In this document: piece after piece, positions 7,569 to 16,848 of the stretch
Layout of the letters: the number at the start of each line of letters is the position of its first letter
How positions within the stretch are numbered: position 1 is the stretch's first letter
Assembly (NCBI GenBank): GCA_023419605.1
Contig: JAEZXR010000125.1
Location: 62,001 to 126,000, forward strand
Origin: Bacillota bacterium
Lineage (GTDB): Bacteria; Bacillota; Clostridia; Acetivibrionales; JAEZXR01
Length of the DNA stretch: 64,000 nucleotides
Direction of reading: 5' to 3'
Position numbers and translations under genes: made by a program
Notes under the pieces: model-generated
Database searches by the model: none
What the model was told of the DNA's origin: nothing
Seen by the model: only the letters and a program-made list of their open reading frames with translations

Positions 7569-9107
7569 ATGTACAAGTTAAAAAAAGTGCTCTGTCTGCT
7601 GATGGGTGTGATGGTGCTTTCAACCTCCGTTCTTTCTGGATGCGGTAAGCAAGAGACCACCGGAAAGGATTCTACGGCCAATGCTTCCACCGGCGCAGGT
7701 GATAAGCAAAGTCTCCAGCCGGTCAATCTCGTCTGGACCATCGGAGCAACCAAACAAGCAGATCATGATGTCGTTATGGCAGAAGTGAATAAAAAGCTGA
7801 AGGAAAAACTCAATGTAACGCTGGATTTGCAGGTTTTCGACAGGTCATCCTATGAAAGCAAAATGACCATGATGATAGCTGCCGGTGAAAACTTTGACCT
7901 ATGTTTTACTTCCAACTGGCTGAACAAGTTTTATGATAATGTGGCAAAAGGGGCCTATCTTGAACTGGACAGTGTAATTGAAAAGAATGGAACCAATATG
8001 AAAAAGGCAGTACCGCCCAGTCTCTTTGATGTTGCAAAAGTCAAGGGAAAGATCTATGCGGTGCCTAACTATCAGATTATCTATAGTGCGATGGGCGTCT
8101 TTATTCAAAAGGAGCTTGTGTCAAAATATAATTTTGACGTGAAAAACGTAAAAACCTTAAAGGATTTGGAACCTTTCCTTGAAAATATAAAGAAAAATGA
8201 ACCGAATTTAATCCCTTATGGCGGAGAAGGATTTGCAGGGAACATGGATCCCTATGTCTTTAATAATGAAGGGATTGTAAGTACCGCCAGTACAGGAACT
8301 ATCGGAGCTCCCGTTTATATGAAGATCGATGACAAATCCATGAAAGTGTTTGCGCGCTATGGGACAAAAGAAGACAAGGAGAATATGGAGTTCTTCCGTG
8401 ACTGGTTTAACAAGGGCTATATCAGAAAAGACGTAGTGACTGTTACGGATGTGACTCAGGATTCATTGAATAACAAATATGCGGTAATAACAGGTGCTAC
8501 CAAGCCTGGAGCAGAAGCCGAAATGGCATTGAAATACAAGAAGGAATATACCATGGTCCCCATCCAGACACCTTATATATCAGCTATGTCAGGAATACAG
8601 ACCATGACGGCCATCAATAAGAATTCAAAAAATCCGGATCGGGCCATGATGCTTATTGACCTGGTTTATACCGATAAAGATGTTTTCAATACTCTGATTT
8701 TCGGAATGGAAAATACTCACTACACCAAGGTATCGCAAAACGAGGTGAAAGTACCGGATGACTCCAAATACAAAATGGGAAACATGGCATGGATGCTTGG
8801 AAATCAGTTTAATGCCTATTACATGAATGGTCAGAAGCCGGGAACCTGGGAAGAAACCGACAAAATCAACAAGGAAGCAAAGGTTTCCATCATCCGTGGA
8901 TTCACTTTCGATCCTGAACCTGTTAAAAACGAACTGGCACAGATCACTTCCGTAAACAAGGAATTTGATAAAATGATGTATAATCCTGATTTCGAAAGGA
9001 TGTATAACTCCTGGCTGGAAAAGCTGAATAAGGCAGGGATTCAAAAGGTTGTTGATGAAACGCAGAGACAGATCGACGAATGGGCCAAAGCAAATGGCAA
9101 GAAATAA
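7569..9107 (+). CDS. Extracellular solute-binding lipoprotein of the sugar transporter
   Basis: A 512-residue binding protein of the LipO/YtcQ type. The N-terminus has a lipoprotein signal with lipobox LSGC and acylated Cys25, so it is anchored on the outer face of the membrane. The mature part has the family pattern of two lobes (AAGENFDLCFTSNWLNKFYDN near residue 100; MFFNL-type hinge regions are in the permease, not here) and ends with NKAGIQKVVDETQRQIDEWAKANGK, typical of these long binding proteins. GGAGGAAATATT precedes the ATG. It delivers the oligosaccharide to the two permeases encoded upstream. A strong stem-loop follows at 9134. The sugar itself cannot be read from sequence. Confidence 0.9.
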   Translation: MYKLKKVLCLLMGVMVLSTSVLSGCGKQETTGKDSTANASTGAGDKQSLQPVNLVWTIGATKQADHDVVMAEVNKKLKEKLNVTLDLQVFDRSSYESKMTMMIAAGENFDLCFTSNWLNKFYDNVAKGAYLELDSVIEKNGTNMKKAVPPSLFDVAKVKGKIYAVPNYQIIYSAMGVFIQKELVSKYNFDVKNVKTLKDLEPFLENIKKNEPNLIPYGGEGFAGNMDPYVFNNEGIVSTASTGTIGAPVYMKIDDKSMKVFARYGTKEDKENMEFFRDWFNKGYIRKDVVTVTDVTQDSLNNKYAVITGATKPGAEAEMALKYKKEYTMVPIQTPYISAMSGIQTMTAINKNSKNPDRAMMLIDLVYTDKDVFNTLIFGMENTHYTKVSQNEVKVPDDSKYKMGNMAWMLGNQFNAYYMNGQKPGTWEETDKINKEAKVSIIRGFTFDPEPVKNELAQITSVNKEFDKMMYNPDFERMYNSWLEKLNKAGIQKVVDETQRQIDEWAKANGKK

Positions 9108-9133
9108 GCTATAAATAGATAAGCTGTAATTTT

Positions 9134-9170
9134 GAAAGGAGTTTATAAATCAAGTTTATAAACTCCTTTC
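9134..9170 (+). terminator. Perfect 16-bp hairpin after the binding-protein gene
   Basis: Arms 9134-9149 and 9155-9170 pair perfectly around TCAAG. There is no clear T-tract after it, so it may stabilise the binding-protein mRNA and reduce read-through into the glycosidase genes rather than stop transcription fully. Confidence 0.65.
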
Positions 9171-9261
9171 GAATATGAACTATATTTTTGAGTGGATAGA
9201 AAATAAATTGCAAATATGTTTGGCGCTGACTGTAAGGAGATTCACCTGTAAAGGAATGGAC

Positions 9262-9438
9262 TTATAACGAGGCATAAGATGTCCTCCGCCTCTAAAGGTG
9301 GTGGGTACCGATTCATTTTATAGGTGGTGAGCATATCGCCCGCCTCGTTGAAACGGACTGGTCGCAAGCAGAGCTTGCTGCTCGCCCATGCAACCTGGGT
9401 GTGTTGAAATTGCTATGCAATTTCTTCCGTTGTTATAA
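9262..9438 (+). repeat. Dispersed structured repeat, copy 1
   Basis: This 177-base segment is bounded by TTATAAC on the left and GTTATAA on the right. It matches the reverse complement of 30339-30472 along the whole length of the shorter copy, apart from a 42-base insertion here (about 9356-9397). It contains several hairpins, including GAAATTGC-TAT-GCAATTTC near the right end. No protein is encoded. A non-autonomous mobile element (MITE or IS200/IS605-derived relic) or a dispersed RNA family are both possible. Confidence 0.7.
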
Positions 9439-9493
9439 AAGTAGTCATTGATATTGCTTTACTCTATAGGCTAGAAGAAAAGAAGGGATTATT

Positions 9494-12400
9494 TTGCGAA
9501 ATCGTATCTGTTTAAATGGTGAATGGGATTTTATGCCGGTTTATAATGTTAGAGACTGCTTGGACATCCCGGAAGTAGTAGCTTTTGAAAAGGAAAAAAT
9601 CCGCGTGCCTTCCTCGTGGATGTCAAAACAACCTGGAAGCCAGGCGGCTCCCGGCTTTGGCGTTGTGGATGAATTTCAGCCCTTCAATATGTTCGAATAC
9701 CCGGAAGAGTGGAATCAGGCGGACACAGGGGTATACCGCAGAAAATTTGTGGTACCGGAGGATATGCAGCAGGACATGTTTTTTCTCAGATTTGACGGTA
9801 TTGCACAACGGTCGAGAGTGTATCTGAATGGTCATGAAGTGGCAGAATGGGAAGAAAGTTATCTTCCCTTGGAAATAGATATTACAAATCTCGTGAAGAA
9901 AAACAGGGAAGAAAATGAGCTGGTGGTAGTATGTACAACCTATGAGGAGGTTGTTATTCCATCCGGCCAGAGAAAATTTTTAGGTTTGATGGGCTCATGG
10001 TTCGGCTATATTGCCAGGGGGATTTGGCAGGATGTGTATTTGGAAAATCGCCCCAGTGTGCACATTGATGACATTTATGTGAATACCTCGGTAAGAACAA
10101 GTACCCTGGCAGCAAAGGTGACGGTATATAATGGTTCTGAATCCTGCAAGGCGCTGGATATCAGGATCGCCATCTATGATGGTGAGAGTTTGGTAAAGGA
10201 AATTGAAGGCGGCTCGGTGAAAACAGAAGCCGGTGAAATAAAAGGTATTGAGATCTATGAACCTTGGAGTAATGCCAGGTTATGGGACCCGGATCATCCT
10301 CACCTTTACCGGATGACGGTGGAAATATGGGAAAGCGCAGTGAAAACCCATGATAAAACCATACGGTTTGGGTTCAGGGAAATATGGATGGAGGGGCCTA
10401 ACTTCATACTCAATGGTGTGCGTATAAATCTGAGGGGGGACTCCTGGCATTTTCAGGGAGCTGTTCAGCAAAGTAAGGAATATGCTTTGAATTGGTATAA
10501 AATGTGCAGGGAAAACGGTGTGAATTGTATAAGGTTACATGCCGAGCCCCATCCGGAATGTTATCTGGAAGCTGCGGATGAGGTAGGCATGCTGATTATT
10601 GATGAGACAGCCATCTATGGTTCGGCGAAAAAGATGCCGGCAGACCATCCGGTTTATTTGGAAAGGTGTAAACGGCATATTGAGCGCTTAATCAAGAGAG
10701 ATCGAAATCATCCCAGCATTATCCTGTGGAGCCTCCAAAATGAAATGCGGTGGGTGGACGGCAGAGATGGCTATAAACTGCATATCCCGGATATGATGCG
10801 TACATTGAAGAAATTGGACAGTACACGTCCAATTATATTGGAAGGGGATAACAGGCTCCTGTCAAAGGAAAATACGGAAGTTGAAAGCATGCACTATAAT
10901 ATCGACGGCACCATTGCCCAATGGGATAGGAAAAAGCCGCTGGTATTCGGCGAGCATGGAGGCTGGTGGTATGTATGTCCGCAGAACAGTAGCGCATATA
11001 TCGGACTAAGGGCATATTCCGGTTTTGATGAATGTGTGGAGGGAATTGCGGTTAAAGAAAAGTTATTTGTAGAATATGCCCGCCGAAATGAGGTTTCGGG
11101 TATTTCTACCTTCAATTTTGTGCATTATATGATGAAGAGCATGCCTGCAGAGGATATCCCTCTGGAACATGACCGGCTGGATACACCGGGATGCAAGCCG
11201 CGTAAAATCCGGAAAAATTCACTTACACTGAATAATGGGCTTCTCGAAGACTATCCCCTCTATATCTCCCATGACTCCATGGCGATTTTACGGGAAGCCT
11301 ACAAACCGGTTACCATCCTGCCATCGGAATATGATGGGTCATTTTTTGATGACGGGCTTATGACCCGGAACTTTGACATCTATAATGATACCCTGTATAC
11401 GCAGGAGGGTCATGTGGAAATCTGTGTGAAGCTTCTTGATCAAATCATTTATAAAGAGCAGGTGGACTTTATACAGAAACCGGGAGAAAGGGCCACCACG
11501 CAAATAAAGTTTGCCCCGCCGAAGGTACGGGAGATTTCCGTTCTATCCCTGGAAGCAGTGCTTTTTCATGGCAAAAAGGAAATGCACAGACTGACAAAAG
11601 ACTACAGGCTGTATCCTTCCCAATTAAAATATCAGGAACTGGATACGAATCATAAAAACATAGCATACATCGGAAGTGAGAAATGCCGGGAAATGATTCA
11701 GGGTTTGCTTCCGAACTGCAAAGCCATAACGGAATTCAACGATATTCTTACATCGCCCTATGATGTACTTGTCATTGGGAGCTATTTGAACGAGCACGCG
11801 GATGAGGTTCAAAGCATTCTGGGGCAGTTTGCAGCAAAAGGCGGAGTTATAGTCCAGTTGGAACAGTTTAAATTTGCACCGGGAGATCTACAGCTGGTAA
11901 AGCAGCCCTTTTTTAGTGCACATGGGAGTGATCCGGGACATAAGATTCTGAAAGGCTTAACCGATGACGATTTTATTTTCTGGAATCCGGAGGTCATAGA
12001 AGAACGGCCGCGAAATATCATCCAGCAGTGCTTTGTGAAGCCACCCAAAGGAGATGTCAATATGCTGCTGGAATGCAGTGCCGGGGACTTCGGAGATGGT
12101 GGAGATTTATGGACACCATTATTTGAATATGGGTATAAAAAAGGGACCGTAATTTATAATCAATTGGAGATTACCCGGCATTACCATCAAGTTCCGCAAG
12201 CCTGTATCCTGCTTAGAAATATCCTTGAATACGCAGTTTCTTTTGAATCGAAAGTAAAGGCTGAAATCGGCTTGATGGCTTCAATAGGAAGTGCATCCCA
12301 CCGGTTTGTAGAAAGTCTTGGCTTGGAATTTGAAAGGATTGAAGGTGCAAGTCACTGCAATCAATATGATCTCGTGATTGCAGACCTGCAGCATATCAGC

Positions 12401-13492
12401 AATGAGCAGGCAGATTTGCTGGGTGAATATGCCCAAAATGGTGGGAGCGTGCTTGTACTGCCTGTTACCGGCAGCTGCCAAAGTAAGCTGGAAAGAATTA
12501 CGGAAGAAACGGTGAAAATTCTACCGGTTCCAACCTATCACCTTAAAAAAGTGAAGGATAACCCGCTGACAACGGGAATCTCCATCTGTGATTTATTCGG
12601 GTATGAGAAAGTGTTCTTATCCCCGCGTATGGTAGTGAACCGTGTCCTTTGTAAAAATGCCATATATATTGAAGGGGCTGAGGCTCTTCTTGACAGCGTA
12701 ACCGGAACACCCTGGTACGATTATTATATCCGGGGGTTAAATTCGGAGTTTAGCAGAATTGCCCTGGTAAATATGAACAAGGAAAAAAAGGAGCAGGAAT
12801 TGTCCTATCTGGCAGTAAAGAACCGGGGAAAAGGAAGCATCATTGTTTCACAGCTTTCCACAGATTATAGAAATGAAAAGGATATCAGGGTCTATTCAAA
12901 AATCATTTCCAATCTGGGCGGGTTTGTATGCGGGAATGCCTTTACGTACCAAAAGTCAGACAAGGATTATTCTGTAGAGTGCTTTATGACGCTGCCCTAT
13001 CAGAATTATCAGGATTATGGGAAAGCCGAATCCTACTATACGGATAAAGAGTACTCACTAAACAATCTTGGAGAGGGATTATACGGCTGGATGAGAAAAG
13101 TCGAAAGGGATGCAGAGGATGGATTCATCCACATTCCGGATAGTGCCGGCAGAACCTATTTTCTTTCATGCTTTATCGATTCTATCGAAGATCCTTGCAG
13201 TCATGAAGAGCAGCCGGAGGAAGGCAAATGCAGATTAGAAATTGAAAGCAATTCCGTACTGAAAGTCTGGATGAATGGTACGCTGCTGCAAGCCTGTGAC
13301 GAGATTCCATCGGCACCTGAACCCATTAGATTTGAAAATGTCGCTATGACAAGGGGAATGAACCGTTTTATCATAGCAGCAAAAGCAGGCAATGAAGACA
13401 TAAAGCTAAGACCCGTATTTAAAACCATAGAAGGTAAAATCGTAGACAATATCAAATACCAGCTTACCATTGATGAAGTGGATCCCAAATAG
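9494..13492 (+). CDS. GH2-family glycoside hydrolase with long C-terminal extension
   Basis: A 1332-residue protein, much longer than the usual 600-1000 for GH2. The first 200 residues form the GH2 sugar-binding jelly roll (NGEWDFMPV; GVYRRKFVVPEDM; RVYLNGHEV). An immunoglobulin-like domain follows, then the TIM barrel from about residue 300 (FILNGVRINLRGDSWHF). The acid/base is probably E417 in SLQNEMRW, and the nucleophile E487 in FGEHGGWW. Residues 700-1050 look like flavodoxin/GATase-like domains, and the last 130 residues like a beta-sandwich. No signal peptide is seen, so it should act in the cytosol on imported sugar. The TTG start has AAGGGAT upstream. It lies 24 bases from the GH94 gene. 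Substrate (beta-galactoside, -glucuronide or other) is open. Confidence 0.82.
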   Translation: MRNRICLNGEWDFMPVYNVRDCLDIPEVVAFEKEKIRVPSSWMSKQPGSQAAPGFGVVDEFQPFNMFEYPEEWNQADTGVYRRKFVVPEDMQQDMFFLRFDGIAQRSRVYLNGHEVAEWEESYLPLEIDITNLVKKNREENELVVVCTTYEEVVIPSGQRKFLGLMGSWFGYIARGIWQDVYLENRPSVHIDDIYVNTSVRTSTLAAKVTVYNGSESCKALDIRIAIYDGESLVKEIEGGSVKTEAGEIKGIEIYEPWSNARLWDPDHPHLYRMTVEIWESAVKTHDKTIRFGFREIWMEGPNFILNGVRINLRGDSWHFQGAVQQSKEYALNWYKMCRENGVNCIRLHAEPHPECYLEAADEVGMLIIDETAIYGSAKKMPADHPVYLERCKRHIERLIKRDRNHPSIILWSLQNEMRWVDGRDGYKLHIPDMMRTLKKLDSTRPIILEGDNRLLSKENTEVESMHYNIDGTIAQWDRKKPLVFGEHGGWWYVCPQNSSAYIGLRAYSGFDECVEGIAVKEKLFVEYARRNEVSGISTFNFVHYMMKSMPAEDIPLEHDRLDTPGCKPRKIRKNSLTLNNGLLEDYPLYISHDSMAILREAYKPVTILPSEYDGSFFDDGLMTRNFDIYNDTLYTQEGHVEICVKLLDQIIYKEQVDFIQKPGERATTQIKFAPPKVREISVLSLEAVLFHGKKEMHRLTKDYRLYPSQLKYQELDTNHKNIAYIGSEKCREMIQGLLPNCKAITEFNDILTSPYDVLVIGSYLNEHADEVQSILGQFAAKGGVIVQLEQFKFAPGDLQLVKQPFFSAHGSDPGHKILKGLTDDDFIFWNPEVIEERPRNIIQQCFVKPPKGDVNMLLECSAGDFGDGGDLWTPLFEYGYKKGTVIYNQLEITRHYHQVPQACILLRNILEYAVSFESKVKAEIGLMASIGSASHRFVESLGLEFERIEGASHCNQYDLVIADLQHISNEQADLLGEYAQNGGSVLVLPVTGSCQSKLERITEETVKILPVPTYHLKKVKDNPLTTGISICDLFGYEKVFLSPRMVVNRVLCKNAIYIEGAEALLDSVTGTPWYDYYIRGLNSEFSRIALVNMNKEKKEQELSYLAVKNRGKGSIIVSQLSTDYRNEKDIRVYSKIISNLGGFVCGNAFTYQKSDKDYSVECFMTLPYQNYQDYGKAESYYTDKEYSLNNLGEGLYGWMRKVERDAEDGFIHIPDSAGRTYFLSCFIDSIEDPCSHEEQPEEGKCRLEIESNSVLKVWMNGTLLQACDEIPSAPEPIRFENVAMTRGMNRFIIAAKAGNEDIKLRPVFKTIEGKIVDNIKYQLTIDEVDPK

Positions 13493-13516
13493 CTGGCAAC
13501 CAGGGGGAATTAATTT

Positions 13517-15907
13517 ATGGCAATACAAGATAGAAATAATATGGATTCCTATTTTTACTTTAACGATACGGAAAAGGAAGTATGCTTTAAGCGGCACGAT
13601 ACTCCTTCTCCATGGATCAATTATTTATCCAACGGGACTTTTCACACCATGCTTTCGCAAGCAGGGGGCGGCGTGGCTTTTTACAAATCACCGCAAATAT
13701 GGAGGATTACCCGGTACCGCTTTTTTCACCTGCCAACGGACCGGTCAGGTCCGTATATTTACATTCAGGATAAAGAAAGCGGCGAGTACTGGTGTCCGAC
13801 ATACGAACCGGCGGCAGTAAGACCGGAAAAATGGGAATCGGCCCATGGAATGGGATATACCCGTTTTTCAGCCCAAAGAAATGAAGTTCAAACGCAGCTG
13901 ACCTATTTTGTCGGGGAATTTGAAAACTCACTCATCTGGAACTTAAAGCTAAAAAACAATTCCAATACCCGCAAGAAATTGGGAGTTTATGCCTATGTGG
14001 AATTCGGCATGATGGAATTCATGCGGGAGCTGCAGTGGCAGTGCTATAACAAACATCAGGTATCCGTGAAGTATGAGAAGGATACGGGTGCCCTTATCTA
14101 TAAATATGGTGTTGAAATGCAGCCAAAACCGGATGAAACACCCCTGGTGTATTTCACTGCCGACAGGACACCGGATGCATATGACGGGGACCGGGATGAA
14201 TTTATCGGTAGCTACCGGTCGGAGGCGAATCCTTTTGCCATTGAAAATGGGGGGTGTACAAATTCCACGCTGATGGGAGGAGATCCTTGCGGAGCCCTTC
14301 AGTTCAGCTTTACCATAGATGCGGGACAGGAGGAAACAATTAATATCTTCCTGGGAACAGGAATGAATGAAAAGGAAATAGAGCAATCCATACGGAACTC
14401 CCGCAAACAAGGATTTGTAGAAGAATCCTTCCAGGCATTAAAAGAATCCTGGAACAAATACTTGAACAAGTTTTCCTGCTCCATTCCCGATGAAGATGCC
14501 CAGAGGCAAATCAATACATGGAATCCCTATCAGGCCCATAGAAATTTCCTGTTTTCACGGAATATTTCCTATTATGCGACCGGTACTTTCCGGGGTGTGG
14601 GTTTCAGAGACACCTCGCAGGATATATTGGCACAGGTTCCCTTTGATGGGGAAGCCTCAAAGGAAAAAATAAGGTTGCTGCTAAAAGAGCAGTATCAGGA
14701 CGGACATGTGAACCATTATTTCTTTCCAACGGAAGGATGGGAGCCGGTTACGTCCATTCACTCCGATGACCACCTGTGGCCCATCCTGTCGGTGTGGAAC
14801 ATCGTAGTGGAATCGGGAGACACTTCCTTTTTACAGGAATCGATAAAATACTATGATGGAGGGCAGGCAACAGTATATGAACACCTCTGCAAAGCGGTTG
14901 AATATACTAAAAATCATCTGGGACAGAACGGTTTTCCCCTCATGCTTCGATCGGACTGGAATGACCAACTTTTCCGTGTATGCAGACAAGGAAAAGGAGA
15001 AAGCATATGGACGGCTATGCAGTTAGGGGCTGTACTGCTTAAAATCGCAGAACTGGCACATTTGTTAGGAAAAGATGGGGATGCAGCAGCTTTTACGGAA
15101 ATGTACGAGCAGCAGAAGAAGCTTGTCAACAGCATCGGCTGGGATGGCAAGTGGTTTAGAAGAGCGGTTATGGACGATGGAAGATTCCTGGGTTCAGATA
15201 TTCATGATGAAGCAAAAATTTGGATCAATGCACAGACCTGGGCAGTATTATCCGAAATGGCGGAAGAGGAAAAAGGATTCAGCGCTATGGATTCGGTGAA
15301 GGAAATGCTGGATACGGAATTGGGAATCAAAAAAATTCATCCCTCGATTACCACCTTCCCGGATCCAAAGGACCCCCTGACCAACTATAACCCGGGAACC
15401 GGAGAAAATGGAGCGGTATTCTGTCATGCCAACACTTGGGCCATTATTGCGGAATGTATGCTGGGAAGAGGCGATCATGCCTATAAATATTACAGGCAGC
15501 TGATTCCCAACGTAGCGATGGAAAAAGCGGGTGTGTGGAGATATAAAGCTGAACCTTATGTATACGCATCCAATTTGTTCGGTCCCGAATCGGATAAGTT
15601 CGGATTGGCAAACGTATCCTGGCTGACGGGAACAGCGGCATGGATGTATGTTGCTGCAACACAATATATTTTGGGAATCAGGCCGCAATGGGAGGGACTT
15701 ATGATTGATCCCTGCATACCGCCTGGATGGAAGGAATTTACTGTTGAAAGAGAATTCAGGGGAGTCCCTTACAGGATTTACTTTAAAAATGAATCCGGCA
15801 GATGCAAGGGAGTACAACGAATAGAAGTCGACGGGGAAGAGATAACAGGAAACGTAATTCCTCACATCGACGGACAAAAAGCCAGAATGGTCAATGTATA
15901 TATGTAA
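13517..15907 (+). CDS. GH94-type glycoside phosphorylase
   Basis: A 796-residue protein of the cellobiose/chitobiose phosphorylase family (GH94). The N-terminal super-sandwich domain starts with KRHDTPSPWINYLSNGTFHTMLSQ, and the (alpha/alpha)6 barrel includes GVGFRDTSQDILAQVPFDG and HSDDHLWPILSVW, whose aspartates (D417/D418) hold the position of the family's catalytic acid. GTGENGAVFCHANTWAI near residue 635 is the phosphate-pocket block. These enzymes split beta-linked disaccharides with phosphate to give a sugar 1-phosphate, saving ATP. There is no signal peptide, so it acts in the cytosol, presumably on a product of the GH2 enzyme or on imported disaccharide. AGGGGGAA precedes the ATG. 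Hydrolytic or phosphorylase variants with another linkage cannot be excluded. Confidence 0.85.
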   Translation: MAIQDRNNMDSYFYFNDTEKEVCFKRHDTPSPWINYLSNGTFHTMLSQAGGGVAFYKSPQIWRITRYRFFHLPTDRSGPYIYIQDKESGEYWCPTYEPAAVRPEKWESAHGMGYTRFSAQRNEVQTQLTYFVGEFENSLIWNLKLKNNSNTRKKLGVYAYVEFGMMEFMRELQWQCYNKHQVSVKYEKDTGALIYKYGVEMQPKPDETPLVYFTADRTPDAYDGDRDEFIGSYRSEANPFAIENGGCTNSTLMGGDPCGALQFSFTIDAGQEETINIFLGTGMNEKEIEQSIRNSRKQGFVEESFQALKESWNKYLNKFSCSIPDEDAQRQINTWNPYQAHRNFLFSRNISYYATGTFRGVGFRDTSQDILAQVPFDGEASKEKIRLLLKEQYQDGHVNHYFFPTEGWEPVTSIHSDDHLWPILSVWNIVVESGDTSFLQESIKYYDGGQATVYEHLCKAVEYTKNHLGQNGFPLMLRSDWNDQLFRVCRQGKGESIWTAMQLGAVLLKIAELAHLLGKDGDAAAFTEMYEQQKKLVNSIGWDGKWFRRAVMDDGRFLGSDIHDEAKIWINAQTWAVLSEMAEEEKGFSAMDSVKEMLDTELGIKKIHPSITTFPDPKDPLTNYNPGTGENGAVFCHANTWAIIAECMLGRGDHAYKYYRQLIPNVAMEKAGVWRYKAEPYVYASNLFGPESDKFGLANVSWLTGTAAWMYVAATQYILGIRPQWEGLMIDPCIPPGWKEFTVEREFRGVPYRIYFKNESGRCKGVQRIEVDGEEITGNVIPHIDGQKARMVNVYM

Positions 15908-15929
15908 TGTGATCGGGGAGAAATGAAAT

Positions 15930-16592
15930 ATGGTAAAAAGATTTGCCTTTCGAGCACAGTATCAAGAAGGACGAAAGGAAGAGATCCTTCGGTATTTGGA
16001 ATCCAAAAGCTGTACACTTAAAGAGCTGGCAGCCAGCGATAAGATCATGACGCTCAGCGTATTTATGTGGAACAACAACCTGTTTCTTTACTATGAAAGC
16101 ATCGGGGAGGATATAGCTCCGGAGGAACTCTTCGGTGAATCCGGCGTATATCTTAAAGCCTGGCCCGGAGAAGCGGATGCAAGGTATTGGGTGCCTATGT
16201 ATGATATTTTCCACTACAACAGGCCGGTTAGTATCGAGCATTGGAGAAGAAAGCAAAAGCCGGAAAAAATAGTAGGGCGTTTGGCCCGGTTAAAGCCTGA
16301 GATGCTCAGCAGTTATATTTATTATCACTATCAGTATCAGGAAGAGAAACCTTGTGATGGAAACAAGACCGGGATTATTCATTTGAATGAGAACGTAATG
16401 TTTTTTTATCATGAGGAACCGGTAAATATTGAGCCTCCCCTGTATCAAGGAGGTTTGAATACATCCAACACTCCAAGTGCTTGGGGAGAGGTAATGGGCC
16501 CGCATTTTATAGTATGGGAGGATGCGCCGAAAGGACAGGAAATCTGGCGTAACGTTGATTTGGTGTTCCATATGCCTACACTGGATGAATAA
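15930..16592 (+). CDS. Uncharacterised protein of a sugar locus, mutarotase-like fold possible
   Basis: A 220-residue protein that I do not recognise with certainty. The N-terminus KRFAFRAQYQEGRKEEILRY, followed by a segment on a single-residue display (MTLSVFMWNNNLFLYYES), resembles the ferredoxin-like layout of L-rhamnose mutarotase-like proteins. AWPGEADARYWVPMYDIFHY is a striking Trp/Tyr-rich block. The C-terminal half contains EMLSSYIYYHYQYQEEKP and is aromatic-rich. It has no signal or membrane helix. It is 22 bases after the GH94 gene with GGGGAGAAA upstream, so it belongs to the operon and probably acts on the same sugar, for example in anomer conversion. The role is inference only. 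Confidence 0.6.
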   Translation: MVKRFAFRAQYQEGRKEEILRYLESKSCTLKELAASDKIMTLSVFMWNNNLFLYYESIGEDIAPEELFGESGVYLKAWPGEADARYWVPMYDIFHYNRPVSIEHWRRKQKPEKIVGRLARLKPEMLSSYIYYHYQYQEEKPCDGNKTGIIHLNENVMFFYHEEPVNIEPPLYQGGLNTSNTPSAWGEVMGPHFIVWEDAPKGQEIWRNVDLVFHMPTLDE

Positions 16593-16664
16593 ATAAGACT
16601 TTGGGAATGCTGCGACCACTTCTTTGAAAAAAAGATAAAATAAGGTACACTGTTGTTTGAAAAG

Positions 16665-16729
16665 CATAAAAAAAATGCACATAATGATAAAATTACATCA
16701 TTTACCTCTGGTGTAATAATCAGTATAAT
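16665..16729 (+). promoter_or_regulatory. Activator-type promoter upstream of the beta-helix gene
   Basis: TATAAT at 16724-16729 with TTTACC at 16701-16706 (17-base spacer). The 40-base block 16665-16704 matches 5274-5313 at 35 of 40 positions at identical distance from TATAAT. This ties the beta-helix gene to the same regulator as the transporter operon. Confidence 0.65.
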
Positions 16730-16848
16730 GAGCTTGTCACAAAACGGACCTGCACGATGAATTTACTTACAAGATAGATTCTTTCTTTACTGATTTTCAA
16801 TTTAAACCGTATAAAAAATCAAACTTCGATAAAAGAAGGTGAAATCGA

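Noticed and set aside
15248..15877. Long minus-strand reading frame (209 codons)
   Set aside because: It lies wholly inside the GH94-type gene, and its product has no family pattern.
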